From: JAAZMI01 sp050948785
GTDB taxonomy: Bacteria > Bacillota > Dethiobacteria > DTU022 > UBA8154
Assembly (NCBI GenBank): GCA_050948785.1
Contig: JBMNEM010000002.1
Coordinates: forward strand, 1 to 64,000
Reading direction: 5' to 3'
DNA length: 64,000 nucleotides
Below, in pieces: positions 42,313 through 51,469 of this stretch (its first letter is position 1; each line of letters begins with the position of its first letter). The notes below the pieces were generated by a model. It saw nothing but the letters and a program-made list of their open reading frames with translations. It made no database searches and had not been told where the DNA came from. The position numbers were made by a program, and so were the translations under genes.

Positions 42313-43074
42313 CTATCCTTCTACATAGCCGGCTTTCTGCAGCTTTTCTCTAATATTCAGAATAGCCTTGGCGTGTATTTGGGAAACCCGGGCTGTGGAA
42401 ACCTTTAAGATCAGGCCAATTTCCCTGAGAGTAAGCTCTTCCTTATAGTAAAGGGCCAGTACCAGTCTTTCCCTCTCCTTAAGCTCTTCAATCGCCTGTC
42501 CGAGCAACTCACGCCGTTCCTCTTTTTCCAGGCTCTCCTCCGGCAGTATAAAAGAACCCGCAGCGGAAAAAGCCTCCCCGGACTCCACAGAGGAAACAGA
42601 CGCAGCAAAAAGCAGGGATTCCAAGGATAACAGGGAACAACGGTTAGTCTGAGCATAAACCTTTTCGACCTCTGCCAAAGTCCACCCCAGTTCCCCGGCC
42701 AGCTCTTGCCGGGAAGGCTCCCGACCCAAGGTTTGGCTCATTTTCTGTTCTGTAACCTGCAGCCGGCGCAAACGCTGGTACATGGAGCGGGGCATCCAGG
42801 TGATTTTACGCAGTTCGTCCAGCATGGCCCCGCGGATACGCCAGGTAGCAAAGGTTTTAAAACCGGCCCCGCGGGAAGGATGATAACGTTCCAGGGCCTC
42901 CAGCAAACCGATAACCCCACAGGCCGCCAGCTCCTCCTCTTCCACATGAGAGGGCAACCCCAGAGCAAGGCGTCCCGCCAACTGCTTGACCAGGGGAAGA
43001 TATTCCAAAACCAGGGCCTCTTTGGCCTCACTGCCTCCGGTATGCAGATATTTTTGCCAGAGTTCCTCTGTCAA
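42313..43074 (-). CDS. fliA: RNA polymerase sigma factor for flagellar genes (SigD/FliA)
   Basis: A sigma factor of 253 residues of the FliA/SigD family. Region 2 (LVLEYLPLVKQLAGRLALGL to FKTFATWRIRGAMLDELRK), region 3 and region 4 (LVLALYYKEELTLREIGLILKVSTARVSQIHAKAI) are complete. It transcribes late flagellar and chemotaxis genes. The start is TTG at 43074, after GGGGGAGAG. Its position inside the operon matches Bacillus sigD. Confidence 0.95.
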   Translation of the reverse strand: MTEELWQKYLHTGGSEAKEALVLEYLPLVKQLAGRLALGLPSHVEEEELAACGVIGLLEALERYHPSRGAGFKTFATWRIRGAMLDELRKITWMPRSMYQRLRRLQVTEQKMSQTLGREPSRQELAGELGWTLAEVEKVYAQTNRCSLLSLESLLFAASVSSVESGEAFSAAGSFILPEESLEKEERRELLGQAIEELKERERLVLALYYKEELTLREIGLILKVSTARVSQIHAKAILNIREKLQKAGYVEG

Positions 43075-43089
43075 GGCTCTCTCCCCCTT

Positions 43090-43815
43090 TTAACACAACC
43101 TTTGCCGGAACATGGAAAATATAAAACGGATAATTTTATCCCGGGTTCTTTCACTCATATCAAAAAATTCCACTCCATACCGATAGTATCTTTCTTTCCC
43201 CAATTTAAAGGGAACGGCCCTGACGACTCTTCCTTTAACCAGTACTTTGTTTTCCACTTTCAGGTTATTTTGCAAGTAAAAGCACAGCACCAGCAAAATG
43301 CCCGGGGACAAGCTGTGTTCGGTAACAAACGCCAGGCCTCCCCCACTTAGATTGGTAACAACTGCTTGGCGTGGTTCCCGGGATTCAACCTGTTTTAAAA
43401 GAGACATTTCTCCCCCGGAAAATTCTTTTTCTTGGCCCAAAACCCAATAATGGGCATCAAATGTGTACGCAAAGCGGTAGAAGCGCCGCCTCTGACTGCG
43501 CTCTATTTTGGACGGCCAGGAGAGCAGATAAAGGAACACCTGCCCGCTTTTTTTTCTACCTTTGACCTCACTCTGAAAAGAATATAAGGCATCTTCTAAA
43601 AATACACGAAAAAAATAGCTGTCTTTCTCCTGTAAAAGAAGCTGTTTCCCCTCTTTCATGGGGATGCCAATAGCAAGGTTGGCCGCATTTACCTCCTGGA
43701 TCAGGCTTTTGTAGTAAACCCCGCTTTCGTGATCATAAACCTCCAAAAGCATATTCTCACGAAAAAAGCTCCTGATCTGCATCTTTTCCCCCGTACTTGC
43801 CACCATCTTTTTCAT
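43090..43815 (-). CDS. PilZ-domain flagellar brake protein, YcgR-like
   Basis: A protein of 241 residues with an N-terminal YcgR-type domain (about 15-100) and a C-terminal PilZ domain. The PilZ motif RRRFYRFAY supplies the RxxxR of c-di-GMP binding, and TNLSGGGLAF the (D/N)xSxxG loop. It should slow the motor when c-di-GMP is high. The GTG at 43827 is in frame, but the ATG at 43815, with GGAGG before it, overlaps the flhG stop (ATGA). It lies in the operon between flhG and sigD, where Bacillus has che genes. Confidence 0.85.
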   Translation of the reverse strand: MKKMVASTGEKMQIRSFFRENMLLEVYDHESGVYYKSLIQEVNAANLAIGIPMKEGKQLLLQEKDSYFFRVFLEDALYSFQSEVKGRKKSGQVFLYLLSWPSKIERSQRRRFYRFAYTFDAHYWVLGQEKEFSGGEMSLLKQVESREPRQAVVTNLSGGGLAFVTEHSLSPGILLVLCFYLQNNLKVENKVLVKGRVVRAVPFKLGKERYYRYGVEFFDMSERTRDKIIRFIFSMFRQRLC

Positions 43816-44711
43816 CCAAACCTCCACAACTGCAAAAGCCGTCTTAAAAACCCTTCTTTTTTAACGGTTTTCCGTGGCATTTCTTCCGGTGCTTCTGCAC
43901 CAAAGAGCATACGACGGGCGATATGCCGCGTACACCGGGTCGCCCGGGAGCGGGGAAACTGGAGAACATAAGGACTACAGTTCAAAACAGCCTTCTGGAC
44001 ACTCTGGTCGTATTCAATCCCTCCCAGGAAGGCAACCTCTATCTCCAGAAAGTTTTCGCAAACCCTCCTGATCCGCTCAAACACCTTTTCACCGTCCCGG
44101 ATACTGCCCGCCATGTTCACAATCAGGTTGACACGGGAGTGCAGCCCGTAATTGCTGACTATTTTTATAATACTGTAAACATCCGTAATCGCCGTCGGTT
44201 CCGGGGTTGTCACCAACATAAGCTCATCGGCCGCGGCAATAAAGCTTAAAACATCGCGGGAAAGGCCGGCAGAGCAATCAACCAGGAGAAAGCCCCCTTT
44301 TTCTTCAAGAGCGGAAAAACGGGCGATCAGCTGCTCCCGCTGTTGGCTGTCCAGATTGACAATCTGGGAAAGACCGGAACCCCCGGGAATAATCTCAATA
44401 TTGGCCGGCCCCTTTAAAATCACATCCTGCAAATCTTTACGGCCGTGGATCACATCGATGAGTGTAAACCGTGGTTGCAGATCCAGGAGAATATCCACAT
44501 TGGCCATACCCAGGTCTGTATCCAGAATGATAATTTTCTGTCCCCACTGGCCCAAAATAAGTGCCAGGTTGACTACTATATTGGTTTTTCCCACGCCTCC
44601 TTTACCGCTGGCCACGACAAAAGTACGCGTCAGCCCACTTTTACGGGGCGCTTTAAAATTCCGCTCACCCTGAAATATTTCCCGCATGCGCTGTGCCTGG
44701 TCAGCCATCAT
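43812..44711 (-). CDS. flhG: MinD-like ATPase FlhG
   Basis: A protein of 299 residues of the MinD/ParA ATPase family. SGKGGVGKTNIVVNLAL is the deviant Walker A, LDTDLGMANVDILLDL the Walker A' region, and LLVDCSAGLS Walker B. It sets flagellar number and helps assemble the C-ring with FlhF. Its ATG overlaps the flhF stop in an ATGA. The family has a DQAxxLR activating motif at the N-terminus; here it is DQAQRMREI. Confidence 0.93.
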   Translation of the reverse strand: MMADQAQRMREIFQGERNFKAPRKSGLTRTFVVASGKGGVGKTNIVVNLALILGQWGQKIIILDTDLGMANVDILLDLQPRFTLIDVIHGRKDLQDVILKGPANIEIIPGGSGLSQIVNLDSQQREQLIARFSALEEKGGFLLVDCSAGLSRDVLSFIAAADELMLVTTPEPTAITDVYSIIKIVSNYGLHSRVNLIVNMAGSIRDGEKVFERIRRVCENFLEIEVAFLGGIEYDQSVQKAVLNCSPYVLQFPRSRATRCTRHIARRMLFGAEAPEEMPRKTVKKEGFLRRLLQLWRFG

Positions 44712-45787
44712 TCTTCCTCCCCCAGAATTAAAGAGCTCATTTTTTCGACATCAGCCAGGCAAAGATCATCAGGCACATTTTGTCCTGTAGTCAGATAGAT
44801 AACCGGCAGGCCGGTCAGATGGATACCATTGAGCAGTGCGCCGTATGTATTGGTCTCATCAAGTTTGGTAAAAATAAGGCGGTTATAATTTATCCGGTCA
44901 AAATTTTCGCAGATCAGCCTTAAATCCCGCGCTTTTGTTGTCGCACTGATGACCATAAATATTTCTGCCGGGGGCAGGTTTTGCAGGTAGCCGGCCAGCT
45001 CCTGGATATGGGTAAGATTTAAAGTGCTCCGGCCGGCCGTATCAATCAAGATGCGCTGACAGCCGCTCAGCTTTTCCAGGGCGCGGCTCAGTTCGCCCGG
45101 GCTTACCGCCACCTCCAGGGAAAGACTGGCAATATCCGCATAAATACGCAACTGTTCCACGGCACCGATACGATAGTGGTCAATGGTTATAATCCCTACT
45201 TTTTCACCATGATAAAAGGCATAGCGTGCCGCCAGCTTGGCCAGGGTTGTGGTCTTACCTACCCCTGTAGGCCCCACAAAAACCTGGACAGGAGCACTTT
45301 TTTCCGGTGCCACCTTCAACTTTTTACGTATTTTTTGGCGTAGAATTAACCCGATAATCTCTTTTGTTAACTGCACCTCACCGGCAAGGCTGGTGTTGAT
45401 TTCTGCTATAAATTCATCGATCAGTTCTGCAAAAATATCCTGCTGCTGCAATTGCAGACGCCAGTTTTCCAGTTCTCCCCGTTCCTGCTCCTTAATCTCT
45501 TCCGGCGCATGGTCACGGGTTAAAAGGCGATTAATCATTAGCCGGAGCTCACCGATCTCTTCCTGGATTTTTTGAAAAGCGGTTCCATTGGAATGTTCCA
45601 CCGGTTCAGGGGGCAACGGGTTCCCCACCGCCGCAGTGATCTCCATCTGCCGTGGCGTAAAAAATCCCTTTAAACCTTTCCTGCGCACCTTACGGCTCTG
45701 GATAATGATCGCCTCCGGGCCCAGCTCTTCCCTGATCCGGAGCATTCCTTCCTTCATATCCTGCACATAATACCTTCTAACCTTCAT
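44708..45787 (-). CDS. flhF: Signal-recognition-particle-like GTPase FlhF
   Basis: An SRP-type GTPase of 359 residues. An N-terminal B domain, a charged helical N domain (about 90-160) and the G domain follow each other. The G domain has FVGPTGVGKTTTLAKLA (G1), IDTAGRS (G3) and TKLDETNTYG (G4/G5). It guides flagellar placement at the membrane. It overlaps the flhA stop by 11 bases. Confidence 0.93.
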   Translation of the reverse strand: MKVRRYYVQDMKEGMLRIREELGPEAIIIQSRKVRRKGLKGFFTPRQMEITAAVGNPLPPEPVEHSNGTAFQKIQEEIGELRLMINRLLTRDHAPEEIKEQERGELENWRLQLQQQDIFAELIDEFIAEINTSLAGEVQLTKEIIGLILRQKIRKKLKVAPEKSAPVQVFVGPTGVGKTTTLAKLAARYAFYHGEKVGIITIDHYRIGAVEQLRIYADIASLSLEVAVSPGELSRALEKLSGCQRILIDTAGRSTLNLTHIQELAGYLQNLPPAEIFMVISATTKARDLRLICENFDRINYNRLIFTKLDETNTYGALLNGIHLTGLPVIYLTTGQNVPDDLCLADVEKMSSLILGEEE

Positions 45788-47939
45788 CTGCTTTCAACAC
45801 CCCCACGGATTCCACTTCCAGCTGGGGCAGGATTTCATGAAATGAAAGTACGGCAAGATCCGGTAGATACCGTTCCACCAGGCGGCGAAAAGGAAGCCTG
45901 ATGCGGGAAGAAGTCAGCACAACCGGAGAGAGCCCCTTCTGCCGCAGTTTTTCCACCAAGCTGGAAACTCCCTGCAGGATTCTTTGCGCGGCCTCAGGCT
46001 CTAAAACAGGGTAAGTACCGTGCACAGTCTGCTGCAGTGCATCTGCAATCCGTTTCTCTAAAAGGGGATCAAGAGTGATCGCTTGCAGCTTTTTACCCTC
46101 CACGGCAAAGCGGGCGCTGATCGTGCGGGACACGGACTGGCGCACGTACTCCGTCAAAACATCGGGTTCTTTACTCGCCGGCGCAAAATCAGCCAGGGTC
46201 TCCAGAATAGAAGGTAAATCCAGGAGAGGAATATTTTCACGTAACAGATTTTGTAATATTTTTTGCACCTCCCCAATGCTCATCAAGTCGGGAAGAAGTT
46301 CCTCGACTACAGCCGGGCGGGTTTCTTTGACCATTTCGACCATCTCTTTAACTTCCTGGCGTCCCAAAAGTTCATGAGCGTGAACGCGAATCACCTCGGT
46401 TAAATGGGTAATCAGCACAGTGGCCGTATCCACTACCGTGCATCCCTTCAATTCTGCTTCTTCTTTCTGTGCAGGAGGCAGCCATGACGCCGGCAAATTA
46501 AAAGTAGGTTCCTGCGTGGGAATACCACCCAATTCCGCCAAGGAAACTTCCGGAGGATTTAAAGCCATGATATAACCGGGCCGCAGTTCTCCACGGGCTA
46601 TCTCGTTTCCTTTCAACTTGATAATGTAGGTATTGGGAGGCAGCTGGATATTATCCCTGATACGGATCGGCCGGACAATAATCCCCAGTTCAGCAGCCAG
46701 GCGCCTGCGCGCAGCAGTAATACGTCGGAGAAGATCGCCGTTTTTTTTCTTTTCGGTCAGAGAAACAAGATTGTAGCCGATCTCGATCTCCAGCAGGTCA
46801 ACTCTTAATAAGGAACGCAGTTCTTCTTCGGCCGAAGGCAGCACCTTTTCGCTTTCCTTGACCATTGCTTTTTTTTCCACTTTACGGGCCTGTTCTTCCT
46901 TGAAAAGGATCCAGGCCCCGAACCCGCAGGCCACAGCCAAAATAAAAAAGGGGGAAAAAGGAAGTGCCGGGACAAGCCCCAAGGAAAAGAGAATAAAAGC
47001 AGTCAGAGCCAGCACTTTGGGAAAGCTAAAAAACTGGGCAGTCAAATCCGTGCCAAAACCTTCTTCTGCCGTGGAACGCGTGACCAGCATGGCCGCGGCG
47101 GTAGAGATCAGCAAAGCCGGTATCTGTGCGACAAGGCCATCTCCAACAGTTAAAATGGTGTACGTACGGGCAGCAACGGCCAAGTCCATCCCCCGCTGAA
47201 ATGCACCGATCGCCAAACCGCCAAGAATATTGATCAAAACAATGACTACGCCCGCAATCGCATCCCCGCGGACAAACTTGCTGGCACCATCCATCGCACC
47301 GAAGAAGTCGGCTTCTTTTTGCAGTTCACGGCGCCTTTTCCGGGCATCCTCTTCATTAATCAGCCCGGCATTAAAATCGGCATCAATGCTCATCTGCTTG
47401 CCGGGCATGGCGTCCAGGGTAAAACGGGCCGCCACCTCGGCAATACGCCCCGCACCGCTGGTGATGACGACAAATTGCACCAAGGTAATAATGATGAAAA
47501 TGACTAAACCAACAATATAATTGCCCCCGACTACAAATACACCAAAAGCATTGATCACTTCTCCGGCCCGCGCCTCGGTAAGAATCAGGCGTGTCGACGA
47601 AATATTCAGAGCCAAACGAAAAAGGGTAGACACCAACAGTACAGAGGGAAAGGTCGCCAGCTGGAGGATCTCTGTAATAAAGAGTGTAGCCAGGATTACA
47701 ATCAGGGAAAAGGCAATATTGACAACCAGAAGAATATCCAGCAGCAGAGGGTGGATGGGGATGACAATGATAGCGATAATCAGAACAAAAGCCAACCCCA
47801 TCAGAATATCCATATTTTTAAAAATGCTTGTCCAAACCAGGCGCCAGGTTTGTATAGGAAAACGCCCCTTTCCCTTACCGCTGTTCCAGGGAAGGAATAA
47901 GTTCCCCCATTTTCCACAAAATGTTACCGCAGGTAACAT
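45777..47939 (-). CDS. flhA: Flagellar export apparatus protein FlhA
   Basis: A protein of up to 720 residues. Eight membrane helices (about 45-350) contain the FHIPEP family stretch SVLLVSTLFRLALNISSTRLIL and MPGKQMSIDADFNAGLI. The C-terminal cytoplasmic ring domain fills the rest. It is the core of the export gate. The ORF start at 47939 adds an odd N-terminus. The homologous region begins near the ATG at 47813 (MDILMGLAF), but neither start has a convincing ribosome site. Confidence 0.92.
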   Translation of the reverse strand: MLPAVTFCGKWGNLFLPWNSGKGKGRFPIQTWRLVWTSIFKNMDILMGLAFVLIIAIIVIPIHPLLLDILLVVNIAFSLIVILATLFITEILQLATFPSVLLVSTLFRLALNISSTRLILTEARAGEVINAFGVFVVGGNYIVGLVIFIIITLVQFVVITSGAGRIAEVAARFTLDAMPGKQMSIDADFNAGLINEEDARKRRRELQKEADFFGAMDGASKFVRGDAIAGVVIVLINILGGLAIGAFQRGMDLAVAARTYTILTVGDGLVAQIPALLISTAAAMLVTRSTAEEGFGTDLTAQFFSFPKVLALTAFILFSLGLVPALPFSPFFILAVACGFGAWILFKEEQARKVEKKAMVKESEKVLPSAEEELRSLLRVDLLEIEIGYNLVSLTEKKKNGDLLRRITAARRRLAAELGIIVRPIRIRDNIQLPPNTYIIKLKGNEIARGELRPGYIMALNPPEVSLAELGGIPTQEPTFNLPASWLPPAQKEEAELKGCTVVDTATVLITHLTEVIRVHAHELLGRQEVKEMVEMVKETRPAVVEELLPDLMSIGEVQKILQNLLRENIPLLDLPSILETLADFAPASKEPDVLTEYVRQSVSRTISARFAVEGKKLQAITLDPLLEKRIADALQQTVHGTYPVLEPEAAQRILQGVSSLVEKLRQKGLSPVVLTSSRIRLPFRRLVERYLPDLAVLSFHEILPQLEVESVGVLKADEG

Positions 47940-47999
47940 ACGGATCTGCTAATATTATATGGCTCTCCCCTAGATTTGGCAAGTATTCTGTCGATAATT

Positions 48000-49181
48000 T
48001 CAAGATTTGGCCGACTGCTGCCGGCGTTTCTTTTCCTGCAAACGATACACCAGGGCCAGGATCTCTGCCACAGCCTGGTAAAGATCCACGGGGATCTCCT
48101 CCCCTACCTCCACCTTGGTAAAAAGTAGCCGCGCCACAGGTGGATCCTGAATAACAGGTACATTGTTTTCTCCGGCCAGCTCTTTGATCCGCCGGGCTAT
48201 TTCAGCAGCTCCTTTGGCAATGACTACCGGTGCCTGGTGTTCTTTTTCTTGATAACGCAGGGCCACCGCAATTGCTGTCGGGTTGGTAATCACCACCGTA
48301 GCCTCGGGCACCCGGGCAAGATCGCGCTGCTGGGCTATCGCCCGCTGCCTTTCCCTCAGCCGTGCCCTTAAATGAGGATCCCCTTCCATGTGTTTATGCT
48401 CTTCCTGGAGCTCCCGGCGGGTCATACGCAAATCTTTTTGAAACTCAGCGCGTTGAAAGAGGTAATCGAGCACAGCAAGAAAAAGGAAAACACCGGCTAC
48501 CCTGAAAGCCAGTCCCAGCAGGACTTCCCCAAAAACCGCGGCAAAAACTCCCCCCTCCTGGCCCAGCAGCAGCAGTAGCGCCGAAAACCGGGAGCGGAGG
48601 TAAAAATAACTTACCGCGCCAATAATTGACACTTTGAGGAGGGATTTTACCAACTCAAAAAGGGCCCGGCGGGAAAAGATACGCTTCAGCCCTTCAACCG
48701 GGTTCAGGCGGTTAATCTGGGGTCTGATCACCTCCGCAGAAACCAGAAAACCCACCTGCAGTAGATTGGAAAAAACACCTAAAAACAAAGCAACCAGTAG
48801 AAAAGGGGCAACCAGCAGAAGATACCGGCCGAGCGTAAATTGGAGCAGACCGGCACAAAAAGAAAGATCAAAATCAGCCGGTACAGTAAATTCTCGCAGG
48901 AAATAGTGCAGCAGCGCTGTAATACTGCGAAGATAATATAACCAGCAGAAAGCACCCAAAAAAACCATTCCCAGCAAATTCACGGCCGCATTCACTTCCA
49001 GGCTTTTCATCACCTGCCCCCGTTTCCGGGCCTCCCTGCGGCGGTGCGGCGTCGGCTCTTCCGTTTTATCCTCGCCGTCCGCAAAGAGCTGCAGATTGAG
49101 CAGGCGTCTTTTTAAAACCGGGGGAAAAAGCCGGTAAGTCCCGTAAGCAAGTTTTAAAATCCAAATTCTCCTTTTCTCCAT
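48000..49181 (-). CDS. flhB: Flagellar export switch protein FlhB
   Basis: A protein of 393 residues. The N-terminus has LQLFADGEDKTEEPTPHRRREARKRGQV, a hallmark of FlhB, and four membrane helices follow. The cytoplasmic FlhBC domain has the cleavage loop as TNPTAIAVALRY. Nearly all family members have NPTH here, so the histidine is replaced by alanine. The DNA reads AAC CCG ACA GCA. Other parts look normal, including KGAAEIARRIKELA. FlhB controls the change from hook to filament export. Position next to fliR is normal. Confidence 0.93.
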   Translation of the reverse strand: MEKRRIWILKLAYGTYRLFPPVLKRRLLNLQLFADGEDKTEEPTPHRRREARKRGQVMKSLEVNAAVNLLGMVFLGAFCWLYYLRSITALLHYFLREFTVPADFDLSFCAGLLQFTLGRYLLLVAPFLLVALFLGVFSNLLQVGFLVSAEVIRPQINRLNPVEGLKRIFSRRALFELVKSLLKVSIIGAVSYFYLRSRFSALLLLLGQEGGVFAAVFGEVLLGLAFRVAGVFLFLAVLDYLFQRAEFQKDLRMTRRELQEEHKHMEGDPHLRARLRERQRAIAQQRDLARVPEATVVITNPTAIAVALRYQEKEHQAPVVIAKGAAEIARRIKELAGENNVPVIQDPPVARLLFTKVEVGEEIPVDLYQAVAEILALVYRLQEKKRRQQSAKS

Positions 49182-49220
49182 CTCCGAGTTATCTCCATTT
49201 TCGGTTTATACCAGTTTTTT

Positions 49221-49997
49221 TTATCCTGACCAGTTTTCCATAATCAATATAAAATCACGGGCCAGAATCTCAAAAACATCCCCCAGGACACCCCCAATGA
49301 GTGGTAATAGAAACAAGAAAATCAGTAGAACAAAGGCCACCTTTAAGGGCAGCCCGACAATAAAAACATGAATCTGCGGCACAGCTTTGGAAAGAAGCCC
49401 CAGCGCAATATCCAGCAACCAAAGAACAATGATGACCGGCGCGGCAATTTGAAAAGCCAGCAAAAACACCGCGCTGTAGGTTTGCAGATACTGCCAGATC
49501 ACGGGGGAAGAAACAAAGGGCCCCGTCAGCGGTATAACTGTAAAACTCTCCCGGAGAGAAAGAAAAAGGAGATGATGCCCGTTGATGCTGAGATAAAAAA
49601 CTACCGCCAGAAAATAAAAAAACTGGCCCAGGATGGTTACCTGTCCACCGAAAAGGGGATCAAAAGTACCGGCCATCATCAGCCCGGCTTGATGATCCAT
49701 AAACTGCCCCGCCATGAGAAAAGCGGATAAAAAAAGATAAACCAAAAACCCCAGTATCAGCCCCGTGAGGATTTCCTTTCCCAGGAGGATGAACAAACCC
49801 GGATCGTGAACAGGCAGGGCCACCTGCCCTTCCCAGGAAAACGTCAGAATAACGGCCAGAACAAAAGCAAAATAAAGACGCAGGGCAACAGGAATCCCGC
49901 GCCAACCCCAAAAAGGTATGACAGAAACAAAAGCAGCGATACGGGCAAAAATCAGCAAAAAAGGAAACCAGAAATTTAAAAAAAAAGGCTCTGTCAA
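49221..49997 (-). CDS. fliR: Flagellar export apparatus protein FliR
   Basis: A 258-residue protein with six membrane helices. Characteristic stretches are PFWGWRGIPVALRLYFAF, and KEILTGLILGFLVYLFLSAFLMAGQFMDHQAGLMM. It is part of the export gate with FliP and FliQ. TTG at 49997 follows AGGGGAG. It lies 12 bases after fliQ. Confidence 0.94.
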   Translation of the reverse strand: MTEPFFLNFWFPFLLIFARIAAFVSVIPFWGWRGIPVALRLYFAFVLAVILTFSWEGQVALPVHDPGLFILLGKEILTGLILGFLVYLFLSAFLMAGQFMDHQAGLMMAGTFDPLFGGQVTILGQFFYFLAVVFYLSINGHHLLFLSLRESFTVIPLTGPFVSSPVIWQYLQTYSAVFLLAFQIAAPVIIVLWLLDIALGLLSKAVPQIHVFIVGLPLKVAFVLLIFLFLLPLIGGVLGDVFEILARDFILIMENWSG

Positions 49998-50009
49998 TCT
50001 TTTTCTCCC

Positions 50010-50276
50010 CTAAAAAAGAACACCAAGATTTTCCCAAAGATTAAAAGTAAAAGTCATCAGCATACGCATCATCCAGCCCCCAAAAATAAGTATGGCCACT
50101 AAAACAGCGGCAATTTTGGGCACAAAGGCCAGCGTCGGTTCCTGGATTTGGGTTGTAGCCTGAAAAATACTCACCACCAAGCCTACCGTCAACCCAACTC
50201 CCAGGACCGGTGCAGCAACAAGGAGAATCGTGGTGATCGTTTCACGGGCAATACTGAGCACAAACTCAGGAGTCAT
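50010..50276 (-). CDS. fliQ: Flagellar export apparatus protein FliQ
   Basis: An 88-residue protein with two membrane helices, the normal FliQ length. MTPEFVLSIARETITTILLVAAPVLGVGLTVGLVVSIFQATTQIQEPTL is the conserved part. The frame extends to 50333, but ATG 50276 fits the family start, with GGGGGGTGGG before it. It lies 14 bases after the fliP stop. Confidence 0.94.
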   Translation of the reverse strand: MTPEFVLSIARETITTILLVAAPVLGVGLTVGLVVSIFQATTQIQEPTLAFVPKIAAVLVAILIFGGWMMRMLMTFTFNLWENLGVLF

Positions 50277-50290
50277 CAGGACCCACCCCC

Positions 50291-51067
50291 CTAGCGATAA
50301 CTTTCCAGCAGGGACTGGACAACTAAATGCCAACCGTCCACGAGGATAAAAAGTAAAATTTTAAAAGGTAACGAGACAATCACCGGCGGAAGCATAAACA
50401 TGCCCATGGACATCAGAACACTGGCCACGACCATATCAATAATTAAAAAGGGAACAAAAAGAATAAAGCCCATCTGGAAGGCCGTCTTTAGTTCACTGAG
50501 CACAAAAGCCGGGACGAGAGCTCGAAAGGGTACTTCCTGGCGGTCCGCCGGGCTTTCCAGCCGGGCAACTTCGATAAAAAGGGCCAGATCCTTTTCCCTG
50601 GTATTGTTCAACATAAATTCCCGTAAGGGTTGCCCCCCACTCTCCACCGCTTCCTCAAAAGTAATCTCTTCTTCCAGGTAGGGGGAAAGAGCATCCTGAT
50701 TGATCGTAGCAAAAACCGGTGACATGACAAAAAAAGTTAAAAAAAGAGCCAGGCCGATAATCACCTGATTGGGCGGGATCTGCTGTGTGGCCAGGGCATT
50801 GCGGACAAAACTGAGAACAATAACAGTACGTGTAAAAGAAGTCATCAGAACCACAAAGGCCGGTGCAAGACTTAAGACCGCCAGAAGCAATAATAGCTGC
50901 AGCATCCCCACCAGCTGGGCAGGCTCTTCTGTTGTTCCAATTTGTAAGTTTATATCGGGAATGGGGAGCAGCGGCTGGGCCAGGACAACTCTGCCACCAC
51001 CGGGATAAACCAACACAAGGAGCAGCACGCTAAAAAATAAAATGAGCAGTAGTTTCTTCTTCATCAT
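50291..51067 (-). CDS. fliP: Flagellar export apparatus protein FliP
   Basis: A protein of 258 residues with a cleavable-type N-terminal signal (to about 30) and four membrane helices. The family signature is VLMTSFTRTVIVLSFVRNALATQQIPPNQV. The second signature, SELKTAFQMGFILFVPFLIIDMVVASVLMSMGM, is intact. It forms the core of the export gate with FliQ and FliR. ATG at 51067 (followed by a second ATG) has AAAGG. Confidence 0.95.
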   Translation of the reverse strand: MMKKKLLLILFFSVLLLVLVYPGGGRVVLAQPLLPIPDINLQIGTTEEPAQLVGMLQLLLLLAVLSLAPAFVVLMTSFTRTVIVLSFVRNALATQQIPPNQVIIGLALFLTFFVMSPVFATINQDALSPYLEEEITFEEAVESGGQPLREFMLNNTREKDLALFIEVARLESPADRQEVPFRALVPAFVLSELKTAFQMGFILFVPFLIIDMVVASVLMSMGMFMLPPVIVSLPFKILLFILVDGWHLVVQSLLESYR

Positions 51068-51070
51068 CCT

Positions 51071-51466
51071 TTAACCTTGACCACCCGGCCCTTTCCAGTT
51101 ATTACCCTTGTATCCCAGCCTTTCCAACAAGCTGGCAAAGCTTCCCCGGGTTAAAGATTCCGGCCTCCTGGGAGCCATACAACCCGTTTCCTGCAACAAA
51201 GAATTTTCTGCCCAATCCGGTCCCAAATCTTTCAGGAGAGTAACACTGCCGGGTGCAGCAGCAAGCAAAAAATAATCCTCCCCCACTTTGACCACATAAA
51301 GATAGGCCCGGGAGTGTAAAGCCACTCTCTCCAACACCTGTATTCTTCTCCCCATACCCAGCATGGGGGCGAAACGGGGCAGTAAAAAACGCAGCCCAAA
51401 CCAGGCCAGGATCATGACCAGCGGAAAGGCAACAAAAAAACGCAGATAAGCAGCATATAGCTCCAT
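51071..51466 (-). CDS. fliO: Flagellar biosynthetic protein FliO/FliZ
   Basis: A small protein of 131 residues with one N-terminal membrane helix (about 8-28), and a FliO-like soluble part: RRIQVLERVALHSRAYLYVVKVGEDYFLLAAAPGSVTLLKDLG. It helps assemble FliP. It starts four bases after the fliN stop and is followed by fliP at three bases, the classic order. The family is poorly conserved, and the call relies on both motif and context. Confidence 0.88.
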   Translation of the reverse strand: MELYAAYLRFFVAFPLVMILAWFGLRFLLPRFAPMLGMGRRIQVLERVALHSRAYLYVVKVGEDYFLLAAAPGSVTLLKDLGPDWAENSLLQETGCMAPRRPESLTRGSFASLLERLGYKGNNWKGPGGQG

Positions 51467-51469
51467 CTC

